DNA of 64,000 nt from Sinomicrobium weinanense (lineage in GTDB: Bacteria; Bacteroidota; Bacteroidia; Flavobacteriales; Flavobacteriaceae). Positions 52,182 to 61,253 of the stretch are shown piece by piece (position 1 is the stretch's first letter; each line of letters starts with the position of its first letter). The notes beneath the pieces were generated by a model. That model was not told where the DNA came from. It worked only from the letters and a program-made list of their open reading frames with translations, and made no database searches. The position numbers and the translations under genes are program-made. The stretch covers positions 1 through 64,000 of the forward strand of contig NZ_JAHKRR010000004.1 of the NCBI RefSeq assembly GCF_018863395.1. The letters are read 5' to 3'.

Positions 52182-53720
52182 ATGAACAGTTCGTTTAGGA
52201 TGATATTTGTTGTGATGGCTTGTTGTTTATTATCCCTGAACGGCCAGGCTCAAATATTGAAAAAAGTAATGAAAAAGGTCCGGAAAATAACCGCCAAAGT
52301 GGACCCTCATGCATGGAAACCCGGTTCTGCTATAACCACGTCCATAAACGATACTTTGTATGGATTCAATTGGTTTGATGAGGATTTTTTTGATCCGGAA
52401 ATGGCCAACACTATAACCAGCTTCAAGTTAAAACCTGGTTATTACAAGGCTACTGTAAGATCATACTGCCTGAAGGCAGGAGTATACGGGCCTACTCAGG
52501 GAGATGGTTATCAGATAGCTAAACTTAAAGGACTAAAAGCCGGGATTATAAATTCTATTTTAAAAAGATCTGTTGATTTTCCCGACATACCCCAGTCGGA
52601 TGTACAGACCCTTATTTGGGGGATAGAAGCAGGAGCGAAATTTTCTGATTATCCCCTGGATTTTCAGTCCCGGGTAAAACCCTTATTGACCGCCAGGGAA
52701 ATATTGACCTTGCAGGTAAATGTAAAGGAGATCGCCGGTAAGCACCTTCCCGAAGAGATAAAGTCTCTTACAAATACATATATGTCGCTGCGGGACAGGA
52801 TGCAATCGGCACAGATGCAATACAGTGAACTGGAAGCCATTGCCGTAAAGACCGGTGTGGCTCCCATGGGTTCCGGCAGTAAAATTATTGATAAGGGAAT
52901 TTGGTCTTATATAGGTCGGGGCTTTTATCTACGGAGCAATTCCAGGGGGTATAGTGAGACAGACATAAAACTATACCGGCCTGCCCAATTGGATATTGTT
53001 AAAGATGAAAAAGGAAGGGTGACCACGATTTCCTATGAGGGAAATTCTATACAAATTCAATATAATGATAGCGTTGGCGAAACCGTATTTCCATATGGCC
53101 AGATAAATGTGCCGGTATGGAAAATAGAGGGCATTACTTTCGTAGGGCAGGACCCCGGACAGCGTAAGGTCATAGAAAATGGTGCATGGATATTCCGCGG
53201 ATCTTTTGGAGAATTGGCCGAAGTCATGGAAAAGACACCTAATCCCGGAGAAAGGGAACAACCGGGTTTTGAAGGACATGGACCATACATGCCGGACATT
53301 ACCCCTGATTTTTCCATACAGCAAGCTCAAAAACCCACCTGGGAACAGATCAAGGGAAGGTATCAGGAGCTGAAAAAATGGGTGGATCAATATAAAGAAT
53401 ATAAAGGATATTTGGATGAGGCAGGAGAGTTCACGGATGTTAAGCCCACGGAAGAATACCTGAATGAAGCGGATATAAATAAAAGAATTTACGATGGTAT
53501 CAAGGTGGCTATGAATCCAACAGATATTAAGGGGAGATCTAACTGGATGAGAAATCACTTTAAGATGATTATGGATATGTGGATAAACTCTATTTGTGCC
53601 TTAAGAGGGGGATGTGGTGATGGTGATAATGATGCCAAGTCACCGGATCTTCCTTCCTATGTTGCGCAGCCGGGCAATACCAATAAGCAAAGAATTGGTC
53701 TGAGTGAGTACAAGGAATAA
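52182..53720 (+). CDS. Secreted protein of unknown function
   Basis: The product has 512 residues from the ATG at 52182; signal peptide about 1-24 (MIFVVMACCLLSLNGQAQ). An earlier start would put the leader inside the chain. The N-terminal third has a distinctive cysteine-containing stretch: SYCLKAGVYGPTQGDGYQIA, then SILKRSVDFPDIPQSDVQTL and LIWGIEAG. A central part is strand-rich (YIGRGFYLRSNSRGYSETDI). The C-terminal part is basic and helical with a CALRGGCGDGDND end. I do not recognise a family. The gene follows the LytTR regulator by 129 bases. Confidence 0.65.
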   Translation: MNSSFRMIFVVMACCLLSLNGQAQILKKVMKKVRKITAKVDPHAWKPGSAITTSINDTLYGFNWFDEDFFDPEMANTITSFKLKPGYYKATVRSYCLKAGVYGPTQGDGYQIAKLKGLKAGIINSILKRSVDFPDIPQSDVQTLIWGIEAGAKFSDYPLDFQSRVKPLLTAREILTLQVNVKEIAGKHLPEEIKSLTNTYMSLRDRMQSAQMQYSELEAIAVKTGVAPMGSGSKIIDKGIWSYIGRGFYLRSNSRGYSETDIKLYRPAQLDIVKDEKGRVTTISYEGNSIQIQYNDSVGETVFPYGQINVPVWKIEGITFVGQDPGQRKVIENGAWIFRGSFGELAEVMEKTPNPGEREQPGFEGHGPYMPDITPDFSIQQAQKPTWEQIKGRYQELKKWVDQYKEYKGYLDEAGEFTDVKPTEEYLNEADINKRIYDGIKVAMNPTDIKGRSNWMRNHFKMIMDMWINSICALRGGCGDGDNDAKSPDLPSYVAQPGNTNKQRIGLSEYKE

Positions 53721-53764
53721 TAAAATTATAGATTGCTGCAAATTTTAATTCAAAAACCAGAACA

Positions 53765-54352
53765 ATGATAAAAAGATCCGTTTTATTCAGTTTCGTTGCT
53801 GTTATTGGCCTCAATTCTTGTTTAAACAAAGAACAGAAAGAGGGATTAAAGGCAATAAAAGAAATGAGCAAAGAAATTGAAGAACATGAAGAGGTTGCCA
53901 AAAGCACAGAAGAAAATGGCTCCTTTAGTATAGAAATTGATGGAAAGCAATATGATAGTTCCGGATTCAATGCCACGCTGATGGCAAGTGAGGACACAAA
54001 GCGCATTTTAATGTTAGAGGCTTCTTCAGAAGAGGGGGATATGCATATTCAGATTCACTTTAAAGTGGCCACTCTCAAGGAAGGGACCTATGAGGCGGGT
54101 AATTATATGAAACGGGCAGCAGCAGGCGAAGAGATTGAGAAGAAAGAAGTGTTATGTACAGCACTGTTTGACGATGCGATGGCGGAAGAAGGTTCCGTTA
54201 CAATCTCTGACCTCGATCTTAAAGGAAACCCCAATACCATTTCGGGAAAATATGAATTTTCCGTACAGGAATCCAATGGAAAAATAAAAGTACTTAAGGG
54301 CGAGTTTAAGGAAATTGGTATTTATAAGGCAATGGGAGCTACGATGGAGTGA
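53765..54352 (+). CDS. Lipoprotein of unknown function
   Basis: The product has 195 residues. Lipobox VIGLNSCLNK with the lipidated cysteine near residue 19. A charged helical stretch (KEGLKAIKEMSKEIEEHEEV) precedes a strand-rich body (MLEASSEEGDMHIQIHFKVA). Start follows AACA, only 44 bases after the previous gene, so they are likely co-transcribed. No family recognised. Confidence 0.62.
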   Translation: MIKRSVLFSFVAVIGLNSCLNKEQKEGLKAIKEMSKEIEEHEEVAKSTEENGSFSIEIDGKQYDSSGFNATLMASEDTKRILMLEASSEEGDMHIQIHFKVATLKEGTYEAGNYMKRAAAGEEIEKKEVLCTALFDDAMAEEGSVTISDLDLKGNPNTISGKYEFSVQESNGKIKVLKGEFKEIGIYKAMGATME

Positions 54353-54534
54353 ACCTCTGCTGACCAACTACCTACTGTTTACCGATCACCGATTACCACC
54401 TTGTCATAGGAACCGTGCAGTCGAAGCACAATCTTTTCTGTATACGATGCGTTTACCCTGAATACATTATGGGTTTATGCTGATTTTTCTATCTTTAGAC
54501 AGCAATTTTCAGAGGACCTTAAATTTGCCTGTCA

Positions 54535-55944
54535 ATGAAAGATCATAAGCGTACAAGAGCATTTTATTTATGTCTTTTGTTATTTTTTTCGAGCCTGGTG
54601 AGCTGTTCATCATCAAAAAAAATAGCGACCCTGAAGCCCGAGCCCGGTAAAGCAGCTCCTTTGGTTTATGAAAATACATACTCGTTTATAAACCTTCCTG
54701 TCACCATAAAACTAAAAGATGTAGAACGGATAACGAACAATTCGTTCGGGGGGCTTATCTATGAAGATAAGAACTTTGAAGACGACGACCTTAAAATGAA
54801 GGTCTGGAAAGAGCAGGCCATTTCCATAACCAGCGAAAACGGAAAGCTAAAAACCGTATTACCATTAAAAGCATTGATAAATTATCGGTTCAGCGCCAAT
54901 AAATTCGGATTGCCCCTGGAAGATATCAGGAATATTTCTTTAAGCGGCACCATTACCTTTATTAGTGATGTCGGGCTCTTTAATTGGCAGTTAAGGACGA
55001 ATACGAGGTTAAAATCCCTGGTGTGGAATGAAAAGCCAAGCATGAATGTCATGGGGCAAAAGGTCCCGATTACCAGCCTGGTTAACCCGGCAGTTTCTTT
55101 GTTAAAGCCTGCTGTTGAAGAAAGTATAGACCATGCCATCAGGGAATCGCTGGACTTTAAACCCAATGTACTGGATGCCCTGGAAAAAATATGTACCCCG
55201 TTTCAGATGAGCGAGACCTATGAGAGTTGGTTGCGGATTATCCCGGAAGAATTATACACTACGGATGCTGTTTTAAAGGATGGGGCTATCACCTTTAAAA
55301 TGGGTATGAAGTGTGCCATGGAGACCATTATCGGAAAAGAGCCCCAACCGAAATTCAACAGGGAAAAGATCGTTCTGAAACCCGTGGGCAGAATCCCCGA
55401 ATCCGTTACGGCCAGTATAGCCGCCATATCGACGTATAAGGATGCCTCACGGATCCTGACCAGGAATTTTAAAGGCTATGAGTTTGGAGAAGGGAGAAAG
55501 AAAGTTGTGGTCAGAGGTGTTGATATCTGGCAAAAGGACGGTAAAATAATTATTGCTTTGGATGTGACTGGAAGTGTTAACGGTATTATTTATTTAACAG
55601 GCTATCCGCAATACAACGAGATCACCAAAGAAGTCTACTTTGATAAACTGGATTATGTACTCGATACAAAAAATGCCCTGTTAAGATCGGCGCAATGGCT
55701 GGCCGGCAATCGCGTATTACTTCAATTACAGGAAAAATGCAGGTATTCCATAGAACCCAATTTAATGGAGGGCAAAGAGAACGTAGAGCATTACCTTGAG
55801 AATTACTCCCCTATGAAAGGTGTTTTTGTTAACGGGTCTGTTCAGGAAATAATATTGGACAAGATCCAGTTGTCAGACACTGCCATGGTGGCCTTTATAA
55901 AACTTAAAGGAAAGGTCTCTGTTACTGTTGATGGTTTGGAATAA
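54535..55944 (+). CDS. DUF4403-family lipoprotein
   Basis: The product has 469 residues. Lipobox SSLVSCSSSKK. INLPVTIKLKDVERITNNSF begins the DUF4403 domain, which spans most of the protein (strand-rich, with SGTITFISDVGLFNWQLRTN and GVDIWQKDGKIIIALDVTGS). The fold resembles lipid-binding tubular (TULIP-like) proteins in outline, an inference. A TAAATTTG box (54520-54527) only seven bases before the start and a TATCTTTA box (54489-54496) are promoter candidates. Function unknown. Confidence 0.8.
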   Translation: MKDHKRTRAFYLCLLLFFSSLVSCSSSKKIATLKPEPGKAAPLVYENTYSFINLPVTIKLKDVERITNNSFGGLIYEDKNFEDDDLKMKVWKEQAISITSENGKLKTVLPLKALINYRFSANKFGLPLEDIRNISLSGTITFISDVGLFNWQLRTNTRLKSLVWNEKPSMNVMGQKVPITSLVNPAVSLLKPAVEESIDHAIRESLDFKPNVLDALEKICTPFQMSETYESWLRIIPEELYTTDAVLKDGAITFKMGMKCAMETIIGKEPQPKFNREKIVLKPVGRIPESVTASIAAISTYKDASRILTRNFKGYEFGEGRKKVVVRGVDIWQKDGKIIIALDVTGSVNGIIYLTGYPQYNEITKEVYFDKLDYVLDTKNALLRSAQWLAGNRVLLQLQEKCRYSIEPNLMEGKENVEHYLENYSPMKGVFVNGSVQEIILDKIQLSDTAMVAFIKLKGKVSVTVDGLE

Positions 55945-56260
55945 CATCCCGTCGAGCTGGTTTCAGCATCCTATCCCGATGGCCCGATCAGTCCGGTAGG
56001 GCCCTGAAACCAAAGATTTGGCGAAGCCGGACAACGCCTGTTCCTATATACCGGGAATCGGGGAGGCGTACTACTTTTTTTGAAACCAGCCTTTTTAATT
56101 CAGTTTAGACAGGCTTTCTCTTTCCGGAAAATACCTGAAAACCAGTAGAGAGAAATACTTTTTTTTAGGGATTGCCTCTTTGTCAAACTCCTCATATTTT
56201 TGAATTCAGTTAAAATTGAGACAGTCTCTGAAATCTTGGTAAAGACCTTTAAATTATGAT
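55945..56260. other. Intergenic with palindromic repeat
   Basis: GGTTTCAG (55959-55966) pairs with CTGAAACC (56004-56011), enclosing GATGGCCCGATCA-like sequence; GAAACCAGCC repeats at about 56090. It probably holds the terminator of the DUF4403 gene and the promoter of the next. No gene seen. Confidence 0.5.
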
Positions 56261-57778
56261 ATGATGAATACCAAACACTTATTATCGGGCCATGAAAAAG
56301 CCCGTTTATTTATCGTTCTGCTGGCTGTGGCAATAGGGCTCGTCGGTTGTAATAATGATGATGACCATGCATCGGGTAGCGAAAAAGATATTAGCGGAAT
56401 TCTCCTTGCCCCGGAAAGCACTTCGGAAGCCGGGGCCCGGCTGAATGAGGTTAGTGCGCGTCGCGGGCCTTTAACGAAGCAGGTGGCCCACAGGGACGAT
56501 TGTCCCGGAGATGTGCCGGCCGGGTATGTACGCCTTTCAGGGGTTGTGATTGAGTTGTTTGACGAAGACGGCAATAAACTTTCTGAAACACTTACAACCG
56601 ACGGTTGCGGGATGTTCGAAGGAGCTGTTCCGGAAAAAGCTGTCTTGGCGAGAGCAGAACCCGATGGCCTCCGGCCTGTTGAAATAGAGATACAGGCCTT
56701 TGCAGGCAGTGAAGAACCCACCGTAGTGAGTACCATAAAGAGCTCAGCTGAATACCAGATACGTTCGCTGTTCCGGCAATCAGACGGCCGTTTCGGTTTT
56801 GTAGTGACTGACGATGTATCCGGTCGGCCAGTGATTGGTATTCCGGCATCTAAATTCAGTCTTGCCACAGGAGACAATGACATCCCGTTAGAATCGGTTA
56901 CAGTGGCTGCCCAAACCCGGGAAGCTGCTACCGTGGTACTGGCAATAGATGTTAGCGGTTCTATGGAAACCGGTGTATACCAGGACGGGAATGGCGATAA
57001 CTATACGCGCTATCACCTGGCCCGCGATGGCGCCCATCTGTTCCTGGATGAAAAAGGGGATGACGATGAAACAGCTATTATTTATTTCGACGGTACCGTA
57101 CGGCCGGTAAATGACGAATATCTCGCATCAAATTTTACTTTTGAGGACAGTAGCGGCTCAGAGGTGAATTACACTTTTTCCGAAAGCGGCTTTACAAGTA
57201 AAGCAGAAGACCTGCGCCTGGTAGTAGATGCTTTAAGTCCCTATAACCTCATCTATCAAAACCCGTATGACGGCTATGGGGGAATTCAGCGTCCGCCCCA
57301 TTCCGACACTCCTGCTCTCACTATATCTTCTGATCATCTGTGGCCTTCCGCCACAGCCGTTTGGGATGCTGTTTCTTATAGCCTGGATGCCGTTTCAGAA
57401 CGCAGTCTTGTGCGTAAGGCTGTGGTTACCCTGGGAGATGGTGAGGATAATGCCTCCTCGACTGCCCTCCAGGAAGCCATAGACAAGGCGAACAACCTGG
57501 GCATTCCGGTATACACCATTGCCCTGGGCTTAGGGAACTCCCAGGCTGAAGAGAATCTTCAGCGCCTCGGTGAAGAGACCGGCGGAGGTTTAGTATCTGT
57601 TGATGATGAAGGAGCGGAAGTAGAATTGCTAAAAGTGTTTGAATCTATACAAACCGGTATCGTTTTCCAGTATATCGCCACTCTGAAAAACAGTGGTGAT
57701 GTACAATCGGGAAATACGGTAACCTTGAAACTTGAATACAACGGGCTGCTAACCGAACGGAACTTTACTGTACAGTAG
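56261..57778 (+). CDS. Lipoprotein with von Willebrand factor A domain
   Basis: The product has 505 residues. Lipobox AIGLVGCNNDDD. After a linker, residues about 75-220 contain strand-rich segments (GYVRLSGVVIELFDEDG and FGFVVTDDVSGRPVIGIPAS). The VWA domain spans about 222-475 with metal site VVLAIDVSGSMETG (Asp230, Ser232, Ser234) and the late TLGDGEDNASSTAL. VWA domains bind ligands through a metal ion and often mediate adhesion or complex assembly. It lies at the outer face of a membrane. It is the last of four secreted proteins after the LytTR system. Confidence 0.85.
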   Translation: MMNTKHLLSGHEKARLFIVLLAVAIGLVGCNNDDDHASGSEKDISGILLAPESTSEAGARLNEVSARRGPLTKQVAHRDDCPGDVPAGYVRLSGVVIELFDEDGNKLSETLTTDGCGMFEGAVPEKAVLARAEPDGLRPVEIEIQAFAGSEEPTVVSTIKSSAEYQIRSLFRQSDGRFGFVVTDDVSGRPVIGIPASKFSLATGDNDIPLESVTVAAQTREAATVVLAIDVSGSMETGVYQDGNGDNYTRYHLARDGAHLFLDEKGDDDETAIIYFDGTVRPVNDEYLASNFTFEDSSGSEVNYTFSESGFTSKAEDLRLVVDALSPYNLIYQNPYDGYGGIQRPPHSDTPALTISSDHLWPSATAVWDAVSYSLDAVSERSLVRKAVVTLGDGEDNASSTALQEAIDKANNLGIPVYTIALGLGNSQAEENLQRLGEETGGGLVSVDDEGAEVELLKVFESIQTGIVFQYIATLKNSGDVQSGNTVTLKLEYNGLLTERNFTVQ

Positions 57779-57785
57779 CGCTCAT

Positions 57786-57830
57786 AAAAACCGTCGGGCA
57801 GAGTCAGGGGGGCTTGCCTGACGGTTTTTT
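57786..57830. terminator. Strong bidirectional terminator
   Basis: AAAAACCGTCGGGCA (57786-57800) pairs over 15 bases with TGCCTGACGGTTTTT (57815-57829), one G-T pair included, around a 14-base loop. A and T runs on each side suit both the VWA gene and the convergent carbonic anhydrase gene. Confidence 0.85.
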
Positions 57831-57890
57831 AAGCACTACAATTTGTATTTAGACCGGTATCATTGATCTGAATCCGAATAAATCTGCCGG

Positions 57891-58529
57891 TTAATCGTGC
57901 AGAACTTCCTTGATAAACTCCACTTCCCCGGAGTCTACATTGTAATAAGCCCCCGCAATACCGATCTCTCCGGCATCGAACATTTCTTTCAGTACAGAGC
58001 TTCGTTTCAGGATCTCATCCATGGTATGGATCACGTTGTGATGGGCTACGGCTTCTACAAATTCGGGAGAAGAAGCGTCTGCATTCGGTTTCTCCCTGTT
58101 CACTTCTCCTATCGAATCCTGCATTTTACTCAACAGGGCTGTGATATTACCCATTTTTGCACCTTTGCAGGCACTGGTAACCGCACCGCATTTACTATGT
58201 CCCAGGACAACGATCAGTTTGGACCCTGCTACCTTGCACGAATATTCCATGCTGCCGAGGATATCCTCATTGATAACATTTCCGGCTACACGGGCGCTGA
58301 AAATGTCGCCCAGGCCCTGATCGAAGATCAGTTCTGCCGAAGTACGGCTGTCTATACAGCTGAGAATTACGGCAAAAGGGAACTGCCCGTCCTTGGTGGC
58401 ATTGACCTGTTCGAGCAGGTCCCGGTTGGCTCTCAGGTTTTTTATAAAACGTTGATTGCCTTCTTTTAAAAATTCAAGGGCTTTTGCCGGAGTTACTGTG
58501 GCCTGTGTTTCTGCAGTATGTGCTTTCAT
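57891..58529 (-). CDS. Beta-class carbonic anhydrase
   Basis: The product has 212 residues from the ATG at 58529; the longer frame is not conserved. Zinc ligands Cys58, His111 and Cys114 in ILSCIDSRTSAE and VVLGHSKCGAV, with Asp60 and Arg62 forming the conserved dyad. It interconverts CO2 and bicarbonate. Being directly downstream of a SulP transporter gene on the same strand, it probably acts with that protein on bicarbonate. Upstream repeat ACCGGTGACGGAT at 58558-58570. Confidence 0.95.
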   Translation of the reverse strand: MKAHTAETQATVTPAKALEFLKEGNQRFIKNLRANRDLLEQVNATKDGQFPFAVILSCIDSRTSAELIFDQGLGDIFSARVAGNVINEDILGSMEYSCKVAGSKLIVVLGHSKCGAVTSACKGAKMGNITALLSKMQDSIGEVNREKPNADASSPEFVEAVAHHNVIHTMDEILKRSSVLKEMFDAGEIGIAGAYYNVDSGEVEFIKEVLHD

Positions 58530-58617
58530 ATATTTGCTTTTGGACGGGGGACGGACAACCGGTGACGGATGCACAACTGTTACCTGTCCTCCGGTACCCT
58601 TCCCCCACATGTTATAT

Positions 58618-60261
58618 TTATTTATCATTGATCAGCTCGGAAATGACTTCTTTATGCGATATACTGTTGTTCCCACGGTGTGCCACCAGTTCTTCGTGTT
58701 CCACAGATACATGATTGGCGGCTTCATCGTCATTATCCATTCGGTAGGCATCCTTAAAACCTGTCAGGATCACTTGTATGTCCTTTTCCGGGGCGGTAAT
58801 GGTCTTGAATTCATGGATGAGGTCCAGGATGTCGTGTGCAATATAAACCGTGTCTGAGGCATTGATCATCACTTTGGAATTTTCCGGCAGGTGGCTCAGT
58901 GTAAGTTTAATGGCTGCCTTGTTCAGGAAAGATACTTCCTGTGCCAGGTCCATGTGTATAATGTCACCGTCTTTATATTCCTTCTTGCGGAAGAAGTATG
59001 CCCTTTTGATGTTTCCTTTCAGGATAAATATGACACTGATGATCATTCCCAGGGCCACTCCTTTCAGTAGGTCTGTAAAGACAACAGCACCGAAAGTGGC
59101 TATAAAGGGGATGAACTGGTATTTACCCTTCAGCCAGAAATGCTTAAAGGTAGCGGGCTTGGCCAGCTTATATCCGATAATGAGCAGCACTGCCGCCAAA
59201 GTAGCCAGGGGTATCCTGTTGAGCAGGAACGGGATGGCCAGTACACAGACCAATAAAAGGATACCGTGCAGTATGGCAGAAGTCTTGCTTTTACCACCGG
59301 CATTGATATTGGTTGATGTCCTTACGATCACGGTGGTAAGGGGTAGGCCTCCTATAAATCCGCATACCATATTCCCTATACCCTGGGCCTTAAGTTCACG
59401 ATTGGCACTGGCATAACGCTTAAGCGGGTCGAGCCGTACCGAAGCCTCCAGGTTGAGCAGTGACTCAATAGAAGCCACTATGGCTATGGTTATGGCAGCT
59501 ACCCAGACATCCGGATTGGTTACGGCAGCGAGGCTGGGAAGCGAGATCATTCCTTTGAATTCTTCTGCCGAAGTGGGGATCGGCAGGTTTACAAGATAGT
59601 TTCCCGAAACCGCCAGAGAACTTCCGGACATGATAAATACTTCGTTAATAAGTGTACCCGCAATTACGGCTACCAGGGCTCCGGGCAGGAGTTTTATTTT
59701 CTTTAGGAAACTTACTTTGTCCCAGGCAATTAATATGGCCAGGGATATAAGGGTAACCACAATGACCCCGGGTTTTATATCCCCGAAAGACGCGATAAGA
59801 TCGGTGAATATGGCCAGGCCTGAACCTATCTCTACATCCGAACCGAGTGCCTTGGGCACCTGTTTCAGAAATATGATAGCCCCGATACCGGCCAGCATCC
59901 CTTCAATAACATTGGTAGGGAAGTAGTTCGATATGGTACCTGCCTTGATAAAACCGAGTACGAGTTGTATAAGGCCGGCGATGACTACCGCGGTCAGGAA
60001 GACCTCAAAGGCGCCCAGGTCCGTTAGCGCTACGAGCACGATGGCGGTCAATCCTGCGGCAGGACCGGAAACACTGACATGCGACTGGCTGAGGTACCCT
60101 ACCACAATACCCCCTACTATACCGGATATGATCCCGGAAAACAATGGTGCGCCAGAGGCCATGGCTATTCCGAGACACAGGGGCAGTGCCACTAAGAAGA
60201 CCACAAGTCCCGCCGCAAAATCCGATTTAAGATTTGCAAATAATGACGTTTTCTCTTTCAT
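58618..60261 (-). CDS. SulP-family anion transporter
   Basis: The product has 547 residues. About 12-14 membrane helices, with FSGIISGIVGGIVVGYLSQS and GPAAGLTAIVLVAL near the N-terminus and NIVCGFIGGLPLTTVIVRTS-like region in the middle. A STAS domain is at about 440-547. SulP proteins carry sulfate, bicarbonate or other anions. The neighbouring carbonic anhydrase gene, 88 bases downstream, favours bicarbonate (as with BicA), though sulfate is not excluded. Confidence 0.92.
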   Translation of the reverse strand: MKEKTSLFANLKSDFAAGLVVFLVALPLCLGIAMASGAPLFSGIISGIVGGIVVGYLSQSHVSVSGPAAGLTAIVLVALTDLGAFEVFLTAVVIAGLIQLVLGFIKAGTISNYFPTNVIEGMLAGIGAIIFLKQVPKALGSDVEIGSGLAIFTDLIASFGDIKPGVIVVTLISLAILIAWDKVSFLKKIKLLPGALVAVIAGTLINEVFIMSGSSLAVSGNYLVNLPIPTSAEEFKGMISLPSLAAVTNPDVWVAAITIAIVASIESLLNLEASVRLDPLKRYASANRELKAQGIGNMVCGFIGGLPLTTVIVRTSTNINAGGKSKTSAILHGILLLVCVLAIPFLLNRIPLATLAAVLLIIGYKLAKPATFKHFWLKGKYQFIPFIATFGAVVFTDLLKGVALGMIISVIFILKGNIKRAYFFRKKEYKDGDIIHMDLAQEVSFLNKAAIKLTLSHLPENSKVMINASDTVYIAHDILDLIHEFKTITAPEKDIQVILTGFKDAYRMDNDDEAANHVSVEHEELVAHRGNNSISHKEVISELINDK

Positions 60262-60571
60262 AAAATCAGTTTTTAAAAGATGGAGTATTTATATTATGTT
60301 TTATCAAAAAAATCATGAGAACAGGACACCAATGACAAGTAACAGGAGTATACCCGACTTATTGGTCATAGGTCTGTGTTTCAGAAAATAAACAGATCAA
60401 AGGCTGTGCTTGTAAGAGTTTCCTAAAAGCATTTGATGATAATCCCCGGGCCCGTTGTGTGAAAACACAGAGGGTATAATGGATTAAAGGCATGGCTATG
60501 GATAGCAAGGACCGGTCATATAGACGGTTTGTTACCTGACCACAAAAAAGGATCTGTTAAATAAGAAGTGA
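60262..60571. other. Intergenic, no gene seen
   Basis: A 310-base gap between sulP and the small membrane protein gene. TGTGTGAAAACACA (near 60458-60471) is a small hairpin. No Bacteroidetes promoter box was found for sulP. Nothing else is recognised. Confidence 0.4.
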
Positions 60572-60883
60572 TTAAGACAATTCAGGAGGTGGGCAAAATT
60601 GGTCTGCCTGGTATGAAGTATACAGATCTTCCACATATTCCATTGGAGCCCTTTCGTATAAGGGAGAAGACAGTACAAACGAAGAGTCGTATATACTGTT
60701 TATGATCCGGTCGTCTACAACTTTTGTACACCCGTGATTTTCCTCTTCGGCCGCGGAATAGAAGATGGAGACATCGGCACTTTTTTCTATAATGGTCACG
60801 ATGGCGGGAGTGATCAGAAATATCCCGAACAGTACCAAAAAAGAAGCGGCAATACTTTTGTATGTCGATTTGTTAAGTACCAA
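60572..60883 (-). CDS. Small membrane-anchored protein of unknown function
   Basis: The product has 103 residues with a likely TTG start; the frame is open further upstream without an ATG. One membrane helix (IAASFLVLFGIFLITPAIVTI, about 11-31), then an external acidic part with YSAAEEENHG and a CPPPE ending (FCPPPELS). Small proteins of this shape occur in Flavobacteriaceae. No function can be assigned. Confidence 0.6.
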   Translation of the reverse strand: MVLNKSTYKSIAASFLVLFGIFLITPAIVTIIEKSADVSIFYSAAEEENHGCTKVVDDRIINSIYDSSFVLSSPLYERAPMEYVEDLYTSYQADQFCPPPELS

Positions 60884-61253
60884 AGATTTCCGTTTTTTAA
60901 AATCGTATTCAATGGCAAAAATAACAGGATTTTTTGAAATGAATGTTAAGGAACATTTAAAACAATGATTTTTAAAGGGTTTTTAATGGATTAATAATAA
61001 TTTGTGATGATATCCACGATGTTGATAATTAGTGTTTTGTGTTCCGTTATCGTGCTGATTTTATGATTTTGGAGGAATTTTGAATAAGGAGTTTTTCTGT
61101 TTTGCCCTTTGCAGGGAAGGGTAAAGAAGGTCCTGTAAAAGGTATAATGAGGGATGACGGGCCTTATTTCATTGCTGAAAATGCTTGTGGGAAAAGGAAA
61201 TGAAAATCGCCTTGTTTTTACGAGATGTTATAAATTTGTTCAAAATAAGATAA
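60884..61253. other. Intergenic with likely CDF promoter
   Basis: AT-rich, no gene. TAAATTTG at 61231-61238 is a TAnnTTTG box 15 bases before the CDF start, giving a very short leader. No other feature recognised. Confidence 0.45.
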
